Shown: in pieces, positions 37,236-49,210 of the stretch
Numbering within the stretch: position 1 is the first letter of the stretch
Layout of the letters: the number at the start of each line of letters is the position of its first letter
NCBI RefSeq assembly: GCF_022376445.1
Contig: NW_025955243.1
Span: 1 to 51,235 of the forward strand
DNA length: 51,235 nt
Source of the DNA: Fomitopsis serialis
Taxonomy: Eukaryota > Basidiomycota > Agaricomycetes > Polyporales > Fomitopsidaceae
Direction: 5' to 3'
Notes under the pieces: model-generated
What the model was told of the DNA's origin: nothing
Database searches by the model: none
Seen by the model: only the letters and a program-made list of their open reading frames with translations
Made by a program: the position numbers and the translations under genes

Positions 37236-37274
37236 GGTGAGTACCTACCCTCTTCTGTTCGCATTGTCATCTAG

Positions 37275-39129
37275 TTAGTGATGCTTATTTAGCTGCTCGA
37301 TCTGCGTCGTTGCGCGTGACCATTCAAGGGCTTCTGCCCACAGTATTGTCGGTATTTCTCGACTCGGACCCTCATTCTGCTCATATACTTTGCACCAGAG
37401 TTCATTCGCCACGTCTGGCGCTCAGCTCGTATCATCCCATTCCTCTCTTCCAGTTTTGATCTCGCGGTCTCGCCTCGTCAGCATCGCGCTGGTAGTACGT
37501 TCAGCGAGTGTGTACGTTATTTGACGGTGTGTAAAGGCTGTATTATATTTTTTGTACCTGCATATGTGGGTATGAATCTCTGTCAGCGATGTGCGATGTA
37601 TGGTGAAGCCGAACGCGTTGAAAGGTAAAGACAGTGACTGGAACCGAAATGCGGTGGACATTGTCTGGTCGAGACAGTACGTATTTCTTGTGTTCTCTCG
37701 GTGATATCTTACCTTCGCTGACACATCTCTTTCCGGCCATTAGCACCGCTGCACGATGCGGCGAGGGAACTGAAGATGACAAATACATGGTAAGTCATCG
37801 CAACCCAACACGAAAGTAGTGCAAGAAAAAGGGCAACTAATACAGATAAGCAAGACAGGACAGATTTCACATACAATGTGCGATAATGTGAGATCTGCGT
37901 CGTGCACTTTTGGCGATGATGGTCCTTGTATGGTTACCACGTTACTAGTACTGTGACCGTGCCATGGCTGCCGTCTCGTCCTGTCCAACCTACATAGCGC
38001 GTCTTAAAGAGTCTCCGTTCTAGTACATGGCGCAAGGAGCCATCCCGCCTATTTGGAACACCTCTCATTGCCTTACTAGTACTATCACTGTACCAGAAGT
38101 GCAATTTTCGCGCTTTTCCCTCTCTGCAGGACGAACCGCTCACCGGAAGCTCTCGGAGTTTTCACTGATGGATTCCTGGAGTCTGAATATACGGTTCATG
38201 ATTTTACAGGCCTTGTCCAGGGAGTATGAGAGGGATGCCGAGAGGGAGCAAGGATTGGAACAGTAATGCAACTCTTCTCCGAGGCTCGTCACAGTTCCTG
38301 TCACACTGCCGAGTATTGCCGAGGGTTGCCGACTGTGGCAACTGTGGCTGCACGGCGATACAGCAATATTTGCAATCAACATGTTCATGCCACCGTGTGC
38401 TATCCTAAACACCCTGTTCAGTTGCCGGAAAAGCCGTGGATGTATCAATATAATTTTGATGATACTCATAGGACTGGCATTGCTTACAGTATAGTAAGTC
38501 TTACTGTCGAGAAGCCATAAGTTATAACGAGTCGACTACTTCGACTCTTCTCGAGATACTTTCCACTGATCCTTCCTCCGTTCACAAGTTCAATTTTTCT
38601 TCAGTGATTAGTAGCTCCCGGCCTGTCAAATGTAGGGTGGCATGGCTAGTAATGCCCGCAATGCCTTGACCGGCGGTTGAGCAACAGTAGTGCAACTGCT
38701 GTGATCGTAACCGTATATGGTAACTGATAAGGAGCGGAGTTGAGATTGCTGATCTTGGGTGGCTTTCCGTCACGCTCTGACCACCTCCCAGACATCTTTC
38801 CCTCTCAGAAGTTGCAACAAGAGACGGAAGGCTTCGGAAAAATATGAGGAACATACTAGATGGTATTTCAATGCATTCTTGAGACCCACAGACGAAGCGC
38901 CCAAGGGATGCAGTCAGCCGAGACTGTACCAGTGTCATTATTGAGGCGCGGAAGGCATTCATCGATTTCTTCTCCTCGAATGTGCTACACATTCAATTCA
39001 TCAAACTGCACAAAAGCATTGAGTACGAGGTAAAGAACATTGTACATAAATCCAGAATATTTGACGGGACGGAGGAAACGGAAGTTGAGTAATTGCATTA
39101 CTGTCGCGATTGCATTGCAGGGCCACTGA
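37275..39129. other. Intergenic, no gene recognised
   Basis: AT-richer DNA with only short unsupported frames lies between the septin fragment and the right inverted-repeat arm. Confidence 0.35.
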
Positions 39130-40396
39130 TAGTACACGGCGCATTTCGTCGACTTCTCATGTTACATTCAAATACCGAATCCGCGCCGAAGGACGCCTTG
39201 TTTGAGTAGAGCCCACGGCAATGGCGTTGTCGACGGCGCCTTTACTTGTGAACGTTGCGCAATGCGTCCCGAATTACTCGTCACTGCAACGTCTAGAATC
39301 GTTCTACATGCAAAGTCCAAAGGCGCTCAACCGTAGGATTGGAGACTTTCCTGCATTCTTCAGACTCGCAATTCAGAGGCTGACAGCCTCCCCAGATGCC
39401 GCCGTACGGGATCATGCAATGCACTCGCCCTTTACACGTCAAACGTGGGCCACTGTCTATGCGTGCTCCTACGCGCGTGGACCGCACTACAGTTGCATAT
39501 TGCTTCGCGGACGTCACGTTGCGCACGTTCACGGGTCCGGAGCAGTCAAGCTTCAAGGTTCGTCTTGCGAACGGTTCCATGTCATTGTCATGTCCACATA
39601 GACGCCATCTATGATGAAAGTATCTTCAGGAAAGCAACACAGTGCTTTGGGTTGCCTGATGGCGCAGCAGTCCTCCGACGTCTTCCCTCAAAACGCTCAC
39701 AGTATAACGCTGAGCCTAGAATGCACAGTAATTATATGTCAAACCACCGCTCTAGTTGCGCCATCTCCTGGCACTTCCTCTGATTCCACAGACACCAATG
39801 ACCACGGTGAACTCTTGTCTGGTGCCCACCCATGATACCTTACACGACCAGGATATAGTCAGCCGCTGTACGCGTAGGCTCTGCCCAAAGCCCAAGTTCG
39901 CCTCAGCCTGCGTGGTGGTACGTCATTCAAACACCGACCACCTCATGCTCAATCACGTTGGGCAACGCTCAAGGTGCCGACGCGGTGGCTTGAATTCAGC
40001 GCCGTCCATTGTAATGGGCGTTGCTCAGAAAATTGCATACCTCAGGTTGCGATACTAGGTAATGACCCGAGTGTCACAGCGCTGACAGTGCAGCACTTCA
40101 GTGGGCTCTGGGCCTGGCTTATGCCGCGTCTTAGCAGCACGTCGCTTCCGATTTATCACATCCGATTCAAGGACAGTCTGCCGTTCTAGGTCTCTCCAAC
40201 CGAGGCCGGAGTCGCGACGCCGAGTCCCTGGTAAGTACCTCCGTCTGCGATCTTTGTCGACCCCGTGCTCAGCCACGTTTGACGTCCAATTCATCTGCAC
40301 CAGCGTCCATGAATAATGCAGCATCTTCGGCATTCAGTGGACGCTTTGCGCCATCCTGAACGCGCTGAACGTGCACGGGAAGGCATTATTGAGGCA

Positions 40397-40404
40397 TATA
40401 TAAG
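40397..40404 (+). promoter_or_regulatory. TATA box, right KNH-domain gene
   Basis: TATATAAG lies about 70 nt before the ATG at 40473. It is conserved in the left arm. Confidence 0.65.
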
Positions 40405-40472
40405 AAGGCCCTTGCTGTGGGACGAGCCTCAGGCAAAGAAAATTCGCATTCCAAGCCTACCACACATCTGCA

Positions 40473-40968
40473 ATGAAGGCCATCTTGAGGTACGTGGTCG
40501 ACGGCTCACTTGTCGCCCTACTCGAGTCTAATGGTAACTGCCACGCAGCTCGCTCCTCCTGCTCGTCTCCGTCGCCAGTGCCCTCGTCCTCGACACCCCG
40601 TCGGGCTGGAGGTCTGGGCAGACGGTCACGGAGCACTGGCAGACTCAGCCCGGCGACGCGGCGACGTTCAACCTGGAGCTGGCGAATAACCAGAACAACC
40701 ACCAGTGGGACGTCGACAACAACGTGCGCACCGCCGACGAGGCTGCTACGTTCCGCCTTCCCAATGTGCCTGCTGGGTGAGTGCGCGTTACGGCCGCACT
40801 TGTCGCACCGCGATTGACAGTGTTTCCGCTCAGCCGTTACAACCTGAGGGCCGTTAACACCAAGTGAGTGCATTCTGAACCTATAGGAATCGTGACTAAT
40901 GTCTGCACTGCGCTAGCAACGAGAATCAGGTGTACGCTCAGTCCGGCTGGTTCAACATCGCCCAGTGA
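40473..40968 (+). CDS. Small secreted KNH/Kre9-like domain protein, right copy
   Basis: The structure is the same as in the left copy: MKAILSSLLLLVSVASALVL signal peptide, four exons, about 113 residues. It has TPSGWRSGQTVTEHWQTQPG, LELANNQNNHQWDVDNN, LPNVPAGRYNL and a terminal GWFNIAQ. The exon junctions (AG|C at the signal peptide, GG|C before RYNL, AA|C before NENQ) are conserved with the left copy, and both reading frames are open. Coding differences between the copies are very few. The predicted product is secreted and may associate with cell-wall glucan as other KNH-domain proteins do; that role is inferred from the domain only. Confidence 0.72.
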
Positions 40969-41020
40969 AGCAATGCCGTCGATGCCAGTGAGGATGTAAC
41001 TGTTGTTGAGTCTCAGTCTG

Positions 41021-41952
41021 TGTACAGCATGCAGTTGTCGAATGGATTGTCGTGATGCTGTCGGCGTGGGATACTGCGTACGGAAGAAAATACGAACCGG
41101 AGAGTTCGCACCTGCGGGTAGTACAGTGAGTCACTGATTAAGTCCCCAATATAGGCCGCTCTCTCTAAGGATATCACTGTCAGTATGACCCATTCACAAT
41201 AACTTACTAGCTGCGGTACGACTCAGATGCTGTCACGCGGGCGGCATCAACATCAGACCAAAGGTCTAAAGCCTGGCTGGATCCATATGGTGAAGGGACC
41301 GATGCACTGAAATAAATGATGAACCAATAAGTCGGGGGACGAGCTGAGGTGCGGTCAGCCGCGAACGTTAGTGCACCCACCGCTGCAATCTTCTTTACGC
41401 AAAGCTTGTGCCTGTCGATAGCACGTTGACTGGTCATACAATCAGCTGTCACGCTTGCTGGTACTATACCACACGCAGGCATACTTTGACTTCACATTTT
41501 CCGGATTGTTGTTTGCGTCTTTGGCGGATTGCCGATGTGAACTTGAGGTCAGCCCTCCTGGCCCGCCTCTGGATCAAGGCTGACCTGCAAGTGGTGCAAT
41601 ACCCCCTTCTACTCCAACGTGTGCTTTTGAAGCAGTGAGTATGCACTCGGAGGCTGACACTGTATTGACAGAGTAGTCGAGGTAGGTCCAGAGTGGACGC
41701 CTGGATGTCTTGAATAATCCTGAGGTCCCATCCATTCCGCGATCAAAATGATATGAAGCAAGTCTATAATGGCGTCGTCAAGACGGGAACGAGACGACGA
41801 TTAGTATTCCATACGGTATACACCCTTGAACGTAGAGGGTCCGATAACTATACACAGGTATCCACAGATCGTACACCAGCTCAATACAGCGCAGTACATA
41901 ACGAAGAGCACGGGCCATGCAACTGCCCAGAGTCAGAGTCCGGGGGGCGAGT
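41021..41952. other. Intergenic, no gene recognised
   Basis: This lies between the 3' ends of the KNH-domain gene (plus) and the Rab gene (minus). Only short frames are seen. Confidence 0.35.
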
Positions 41953-42829
41953 TCAGCAGCCACATCCACCACTCCCGTTGGCATCAGCCTGCGTCTCCGA
42001 GAGGTTAATGCTGCCAGGCATGCTCCCGTTGTCCGTGCCGCCTATACCGACGCCAGGCTTCTTCGTCACAGGGGCCCATAGCTCCGGCGTGTCGATTATT
42101 CTCTCGACCACCTGCTGGAACGCCTCCTTGACACCCGTGGCCGTCTTCGCTGAAGCCTCGATGAAGAGCGAATTCATCCGCTCCGCAAAGCGCTCGCCTT
42201 CTGCGTACGTGACCTGGCGAGAGAACTCCTGCACATGTGGTAGACAAGGTCGAACCAGGACGTCAGCCGCGATTCGGCGACGACTCAAGTGTGGCCCGCA
42301 CCTTGTCAACTTTGTTCCCGACGATGATCTTCACCACCGACTTCGAGACGTACGTCTCCAGCTCAGAGTACCACCGTGGAAGCGCGTCAAACGACTCGCG
42401 GTTTGCGACGTCGTACACGAGGATGATGCCCTGTGCCCCTCGGTAGTACGAGGAGGTTATCGTCCGGAAGCGCTCCTGGCCCGCAGTGTCCTACATGCGC
42501 CCAACAGCCAGCCGCAGATCATGAATCAGCTCCTTCATCCTTATATCAAGCACGAACGGCCGTCTGACGCACCCAGATGCTGAGCTTCACCCTCCGCCCC
42601 TTGACCTCCATCTTGTGCACCTATTCCAATTGTCAAGCTGCCGCGCACAATATCGTGGCTACCGTGATATACGCACCCTGAAGTCCACCCCAATAGTGGC
42701 GCTCGACTCGTCCTCTGGCAGCCACTGCTCGTCCGAGAACCGCAGGAGCAGGCTACTCTTCCCCACCGACGAGTTCCCGATGAGGAGCAGCTTCACGTTC
42801 ACGGGGCCCTTATCCTTGTCGCCCGACAT
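41953..42829 (-). CDS. Rab18-like small GTPase
   Basis: Rab GTPases direct vesicle traffic; Rab18 relatives act at the ER, Golgi and lipid droplets. Four exons join to 221 residues. The start is [20 protein letters not shown], with P-loop GNSSVGKS and effector Thr in [30 protein letters not shown] is rebuilt across an intron, and the base-binding motifs are VGNKVDK and [18 protein letters not shown] sequence after the G domain ([13 protein letters not shown]) is typical of Rab18. The C-terminus GSGGCGC carries two Cys for geranylgeranylation. The introns are GT-AG; one of about 80 nt separates the SIW and DTAGQE exons. Every catalytic motif is intact. The subfamily call rests on the RIIDTPELW segment and the Ser-Ser-Tyr-Tyr-Arg switch II sequence. 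Confidence 0.88.
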
Positions 42830-43294
42830 CGTCTATATTGTCGTAGGGGTCGTGATTCGGAGTTCAGATATGAAGCTTGAAGGTTAGAGGGAACGGAGGC
42901 GGGAGGTCGTAACGAAGTTCGGAGAAAGACAATGGCAGAACCGCCCGAAGAGGCGTGTTGGGCCTGTGGAGGTGAGCCGACCACAGCGCGCTAACGGGTG
43001 ACTTCATGTACTGTACGTAAACGCCCAGGCTGTGGCTGCTGCCAGGCGGCGGCAACCCGCACATGTTTTCCTCCAGCCCATTACCCGTGGTGCAGTCCCC
43101 ATTTGAGCGCACCAAGAACGCACGCATGTCCAAGGACCACAAATCAGAGTATGTCATGATAGGCGAGTCTATATCCAAAGATGTACACAAACTAAAATTA
43201 CAGAGAGTATCAAGTAACAGTCCCGTCTAAGAGCCTGAAGACGGGCCACCGCCTCCTATCACGCAGGGGTCACAGACATACAACCGCCGACCGC
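42830..43294. other. Spacer between Rab start and fungalysin end
   Basis: It carries the Rab gene promoter on the minus strand and the downstream DNA of the protease gene. No further gene is seen. Confidence 0.35.
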
Positions 43295-45926
43295 TCAAAG
43301 TTCAGGCTCGTCGGCCACGCACTTCGCCGGGACAGCGTAGTCGTTCGTGCGCACTCCTCCGCCCCACGGCGTGCGGCCGTCCACACGTGCTTCCGGCCCA
43401 AGCCACGCTCCGCAAACGCCGTCCAGAGGTCGCAGTAGTTCTCGCCGCCGGTCAACACCTGGTCCGCCGAGATGATCGCGTCGCGCGCATCGAAGAACGA
43501 CGGCCTGCAAGGCTGGAGCTTCATACCGTTCAGCACGAGCTGCACGACGAGCGAGTTGCCGTGCTTCGGGATAAGCGGCTTGCGCTCGCCCTCGGCGGTG
43601 AACTCCGCGGGGCGGTAGAAGTCGCCCTCGGGCACGGTGCCGTCCTGAGCAGGGAGTGGCGGGAAGAGCGTGTCGACGAAGCCATGCTTCGTGATCAGGC
43701 GCTGCGAGACGACCCAGAGCATCTCCGCCCAGACTTCGCCGATCGCGTGCACGCCCCAGTAGCCGGGCTTGTCGAGCGTCTTGTACGTCGAGGGGTTGAT
43801 CGTCTCGTTGAGCGAGTACACGTAATTCCGGATGCCGCCCTCACGGTTGGCAGCCCAGGCACCCATCGCGTAGTCCGAGTAGTTCGCATTGCTCCGGATG
43901 GTAGTGGCGAGGAAGTCTCCCCAGCCCTCACCCATGCCGCCGGATTCACCCCAGCCGAGGCAGCCGGAGTTGGCAGGGCCACCCGTCAGACGCGTGCTGA
44001 GACCGTGCGAGAGCTCGTGGATCACAATGCCAGCCTCAAGATCACCGTCACGGTACGGGTTCGCAGTGTTCCAGAGGTACATCCGGCAACGACCGTTCTG
44101 ACCGTCAGGAGGAGTCATGAAGTTGGCTGCAACAAGGATGAGCTCCACGTTCTCCACAAAGCTACTTACGACTCACCGTTGTTGTACCCGCTGCCGTCCT
44201 GAGCATTGGCAATGACGCCATCGTTCTCCTCGCCGCCGCGACCGAAGTTGTGCTGCTGGAAGTTCCCCGAGACCTCGTCGAAGCCATACCGGTAGTACAG
44301 ATCGTGCACGAGGTTGCTGGTGTAGAACAACTGGGTGACTGTTGCGTTGATGTACTTCTGTGCCTCATCCAGCGCATCCTCCCTCTCCGTCTTCTTCGGG
44401 ACGTACGTGAAGTTGAATACCAGCGACTCGCCTGCGTCGGGACGGTAGTTGGTCTCCCAGTCGTTGCGGCCCTCCCAGTTCTCGTGCGCGAAGACATTGT
44501 TGCCCCAGGTAGTCGTCGTGTTGCGCAACTTCTCACCCTTGGGTCCACTCTTGACCTTCATGCGGAGCGACTGCGGGTCGTTCGCGTACGGCAATGAATG
44601 CCATCCGATCGGGCTGGCGAGGGAGTCGAAGTACTCCTTCTGCTCGGATCGATTACCGACGGATGGGTCATTGACACCCCAGCCGAAGACGTTGTAAACA
44701 CCCGTGTTCTTGTCGACCGGCGGGACGGGAGCAACCGGCATCGGCGAGTCTGATGCCCAGTCGACGACGGAAATGATGCGATGCGGCTGGGAGGCGCTCA
44801 CGGCAGCCTCGTACCAGTTGTCCTGCATCTCGACCTCGAACTGTCGCAGGCGTCAGGGACTGCGCCATGTCACGTCACATCCGGTTATGAACACTCACCT
44901 TCCAAACGAGCTCAAGGGACATCGAGTCGCCGTTGGGCACTTGGATGAACGCAGCCTTCGCCTTGACAGGGCTGACAGCGTCGGGAACGTTGCTCACAAG
45001 CCCGGAGATCGTGCCGTGGCCACCGACGAAGTGCGTCTCCCAGGTCGACTGCATCTTCTCAAGGTGCGCAGCAGGGTTCTCCATGAGGTCCTCCGCGAGC
45101 GTCTGGTTCGGCGTCGCCGCGATCATGAACTGGAGCAGCGCACGCGTCGGGTCGCCCATCGCGTCCTCCTGGTTCGCGAATGCATCATGGTTCGCCATGA
45201 AGAACGGCGTGCTGACGTGCTCGCAGTTCCACTGGTAGAGCAGCGGGAGGTCCCCGAGAGCCTGCTCAATGAGCGCGGCTGGCTTGCTGCTGCCGAGCGT
45301 GACCTGCTCACTCTGCAATCCCAGAGCCTCCTGCGCCTCCATGAGCTGCTCGAGATGTTCCGCGCGCGACTCAAGCTCCTCGAAGAGGTCGGCGCAGTGC
45401 TCCGAATGCGCATCCGGAAGACCGCGCACGAGACCAGACACGAAAGGATCTGGCTCAGAGCCACGGTAAAACTTAGGACGATATGAGTGAATACGATGGG
45501 CATCGAGATGACGCCATTACATACCGAGTCACCGTACGAGATTACGACACCGTCCTTCACGTTAACGTTGATGTCCCCGTCGGAGACCTCGATGCCATGC
45601 AAGAATTGGCGCACGTAGACGTGGCTTACGCCAGTGTTCTTGTCCGTATAGGAGTCCTTCCGAATGACGAACGAGCTGGCAGGCGACGTCTCCCGCGTGA
45701 GCTCCTCTACGAAATGCTGCGCAACCTCAACCGGATCGCTGGTCGCGTCTGCGAACCCGCTGGACGCGTAGACGGGGTCCGTGCGGTATACCGCATGTGG
45801 GTGCACAGGGCCGAAGCTGAGGGTCTTACGACGACGGACCTGGTTGTCGTTGTTGTTGCCACCGGGATGGGCGAATGCGCCCGCGAGACCGAGCGCAGCA
45901 ACCGAAGCGACGAGTAAACGACGCAT
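43295..45926 (-). CDS. Fungalysin, secreted M36 metalloprotease
   Basis: Fungalysins are secreted zinc endopeptidases made with a long inhibitory propeptide. The ATG at 45926 opens a clear signal peptide ([20 protein letters not shown]), so I prefer it to the in-frame ATG at 46133. The propeptide has [19 protein letters not shown] and [15 protein letters not shown]. The mature part has [38 protein letters not shown], the zinc site [14 protein letters not shown] and the third ligand in [10 protein letters not shown]. Four introns are spliced by eye. The total is about 815 residues, longer than typical, because of a roughly 130-residue Glu-rich insertion in the propeptide. Near 43394-43399 the frame slips by one base in a GGGCCGG run. 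The family C-terminus [18 protein letters not shown] is in the next frame and ends at 43295. Without the slip the protein ends at 43270 with unrelated sequence. Confidence 0.85.
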
Positions 45927-47937
45927 CGTAAAGAATGAAGTTGTGTTAGAGGAGCGAGCGGTCGTGTGCTGTGAACCCCCCACTATGTAGAAGAGCTGGA
46001 GGGAGTGGTGGTGGTTGGGGAGAACCGGGACGAGCTGCGTACGCGGCGCTCTTATCTTGGCGGGGGCGCCACGCGAGCCGTTGAGATGCTGACCTTCCCT
46101 TTCCAGCGTTCCCGCGGGGTGAGCCGCACTCACCGCCTCAGGCGCTGCCCTCGGCTTCGTATCAAACCTCCTCTATACCCACATTCTGCTGCTCCTGGCT
46201 TGCTGCTGCAATCCCGAGGCCTGATCGGCGACGCCAGGCACCCGTGTGGGATGAGATACGCCTAAATGCGACGAATCGCAAGCAAGTGCCGTCTCGCAGA
46301 GTTCGTCGCGTGACCCAACTGACGTGCTCGGACTTGGGTCAAATCGACTCCGTCCGCATGTTATCCGGCAGGCTTGCAGCAGAGGGGGGTTCTGGCTTGT
46401 TGTCAGTGGTAATGCTGTGAGTACGGATTCGCCTCACTCTCATATCTAGACGCTGCTGTTGTTCGACTGGCGACGTATGTCGATTGCGATACTGCAAGCT
46501 GTACGATCACCCAACGAGGCAACGGCTAGTGGTTTGACGTACATTCATTTGTCCGGTGAGATAGTACGCATCCCATTGCTGCGGAGTTCGACAGGAATGG
46601 ATCCGCGAGTGTCTGGTCTGAGCAGTGGTCAACAAAAGTCGAATGTCCATCGATCCTCCTCCTCTGTTGTTCGATCACTCGAGGGGGGACCCGACGATGC
46701 ACTTTTACGGGCATGTCCACTTTTGTCTCGTACTCATCCGTGTCATATATAGACGGTTGCACCCCACCACCGCACAAATACCACGCCTGGGGCATTTCCC
46801 GTCATACGGCGCACCCCCATACTTCAGGTATCCATGAAGCGCCCGTCCGTTACAATTCGTCGTGCATGAGACAAAGGCCCGGGGACGACGGAAGAGCGTC
46901 GACAACCGTACCATACGATAGGGCAAGAAAGAGGATTTCCAGAGTCTGGGTTCCGAGTTGGACAGACGCGTCGAGCTTGTCGCGTGGTCGCGGTCCGGCT
47001 GAATACGCATGGGCAAGTTTGACTTGGATACTGGACAACTATCCTCTCCTACCTGTGAGTGCCAATCACTTTATGACAATGGCGAGCGTTTAACATGCTG
47101 AAACGGACGTGAGGGTTTGACAGCAGAACACTGATTCTGTCGTTGGGCTCAAACAATCGGCGATCGCGGCGGACTCGGACTCTCCATCGTGAAGCGGCAA
47201 AACAGACGCATGACGACTCGGAGGCCAATGTTGTCTCGTACCTACGCATGCGGCTTCGCTCAAGACTACTGGCCTAGCAACTTTCGCGGCTATTGAGCAT
47301 ACTGCCCTGTGCTACAACAACAGCGCCCTGTAAGATGACTTCGGTCCAGTTCAACATTTTCTGCGGTTCTGATGCCTGTTTCGTTGACCGCAACTAGGAC
47401 CCTCGGCAACCATGCCCGATGCTCTATTCAATAACTCTACGAATAGCCTGACTCCACACACATCGTACTATTGCCCGGTCATAAGTTAGCTACGCTCTCA
47501 CTCGGGAGGCTATACGCACGCATTGTGAGCTGCCAGCGAACCGCTCGCCACAGCCGCATCCGGGACGTAGCAGGCCAAATGGTCAGTATCGGTTTGCGGA
47601 CCGGCGTCTCGCAGGGAAGTTGTTCGACTGAACGCAGGCATCCCAACGCTTTATGGTGTCTTGTGCGTTCCAGCTGTGTAGAGAGCTACACCTGATGATT
47701 GTGCTGCCTATGTGCTTTATATGGCTTACAAAGGCTAGTACGGGATAAGTTACATGTAAACAAAGTTCTCATCTCCAGGCCTATCTGTGTCATGTAATGG
47801 CGCTATACGGGCGTGAACGCTAAGACCCTTACCGGATCAACCACCCTCGAGATATAAGTAACGGCGAAACTGCGTTCGACTTCTATGTACTCCTATGAAG
47901 CAAGCTTCTCTTCAGTTCCTCCAGTACCTCCCGCGCC
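45927..47937. other. Divergent intergenic region, no gene recognised
   Basis: It contains the fungalysin promoter at its left end and, at about 47848-47860, a GATATAAGT TATA-like site some 85 nt before the DUF6533-like copy 1 start. A GTCATATATAGAC stretch lies near 46740. No supported gene is seen. Confidence 0.35.
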
Positions 47938-49210
47938 ATGGCTTTCACAGAGAAGGACTTTGTTCAGCTTGTCACTTACACGTGAGTGCGTTACTCGGTA
48001 TCAAGTCTTGGGGAATGCATCCTGACAACTATGTAGGCGCGTCGAATACTATTGCACCATGTCGGTCCTAGGCAAGTCGTCTTGAGTTGCATCCGTAACC
48101 ATGACCAACCTCTTCCTTTCAGCAATGGTCATTTACGACTGCATCACAAGGGTTCAAGCGAGATTGACCTCGTATGGACCAGGAGGTTCACTCCCTACTG
48201 GCTACTCTACTTCATGTGCCGGTATCCACCAATCCTCGTCATGGTCCTCAATTGGCTACGTCTTAGCAATTCACGGTACGTGATCTTTGTCCATTGTGGT
48301 CATTGGCCTGTCTCACTCCGGGAGAAGGCGTGCGTCTATCAACTTTCTTGTGTTTGCCACCATAGATGGACCATCCTTATGTTCCCGGCCTTATTATCAA
48401 TAGCTGTCATCCCATCAGCATAGTGTACGTTATTCATCCATGCAAGTGGCAATTATGCCAGCTGGTAGTACATTCTTCTTTCCGTACAATTGCTATTGAG
48501 CTGACTATAGGCCGGTGGACCTTACAGCTTTCGGCGCCCTCCGCCTATATGCGGTGACGAATCGCGACTTGCGGGTGTCACTGTTCGCCTTGATCTTAGG
48601 CCTAATGCCTATATGCATAGACATCGTGAGTCTGAGCTAGACTAAAGTGTTAACACGAATAGCTGACAATCACGCACAGCTGTACTTTTCAAGGTCGAGA
48701 TTCATGTCTGTGCCGCTCCCGAATGGACGGTTTCGTTGCTCGCAGGAGGACTTGCTGTCCAATTCGCTCACTCTCAGGTGCGTCCATCGACTTATCCCGA
48801 TGTATCAGACTAAATGTGTTTGGCTCGATAGATGTGCGTTCTATCTATTTCTAGACTTGCGGCACTCACTAATCGTGGTGCTCAGTGGTTATTGTCACTC
48901 GTTCGTGCATGGTAATCTTGACATATTTGTGATGTCCGTATTGTGGTACAAGTGCCGCGAAGTCTGGAGGACGTCACAGATCGCGCGGCAACAACACTCC
49001 CTTACTCAACATCTTTTGAAGGAGGTGAGTGCGAGTGATGCTCGTATTCAATTCTACCGGATTGCTGACTTTCTCTAGGAACATTACTCTTTCTGTACCG
49101 CCGCTTCCTCGCTACGACCGGCAGACGCCACTTACTGATTAGCCACCGATCGTTCAGATTCCTCCTCGTAATCAACATCCTCCATGTCATTCTCTGGCTT
49201 ACCATCGTAA
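47938..49210 (+). pseudogene. DUF6533-like multi-spanning membrane protein, copy 1 (frameshifted)
   Basis: Exons resemble the DUF6533 family of Agaricomycete membrane proteins of unknown function. MAFTEKDFVQLVTYT joins to RVEYYCTMSVL and then AMVIYDCIT. A one-frame shift follows before SEIDLVWTRRFTPYWLLYF and MCRYPPILVMVLNWL. Later exons give FGALRLYAVTNRDLRVSLFA, LILGLMPICIDIV, NLDIFVMSVLWYKCREVWR and RSFRFLLVINILHVILWLTI. The intron at 48072-48122 starts with GC (GCAAGT), the second GC-AG intron in this window. The C-terminal limit is unclear. The shift at about 48145-48160 breaks the first domain, and the same shift is present in copy 2. Confidence 0.55.

Larger units (their letters stand above)
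39130..41020 (+). repeat. Right arm of a 1.8-kb inverted duplication
   Basis: This is the reverse-complement partner of 28395-30215. It begins with weak similarity (AGTACACGGC), becomes strong from GTAGAGCCCACGGCAATGGC at about 39207, and ends just after the stop of the KNH-domain gene. A frame of about 125 codons at 39221-39601 (MALSTAPLLVNVAQCVPN) exists in shorter form in the left arm, but I cannot assign it to a family. Confidence 0.8.

Noticed and set aside
41753..42583. 276-codon plus-strand frame
   Set aside because: It is antisense to the Rab18-like gene, whose GTPase motifs are on the minus strand.
43387..44202. 271-codon plus-strand frame
   Set aside because: It is antisense to the fungalysin catalytic exon, whose HELSH motif fixes the coding strand.
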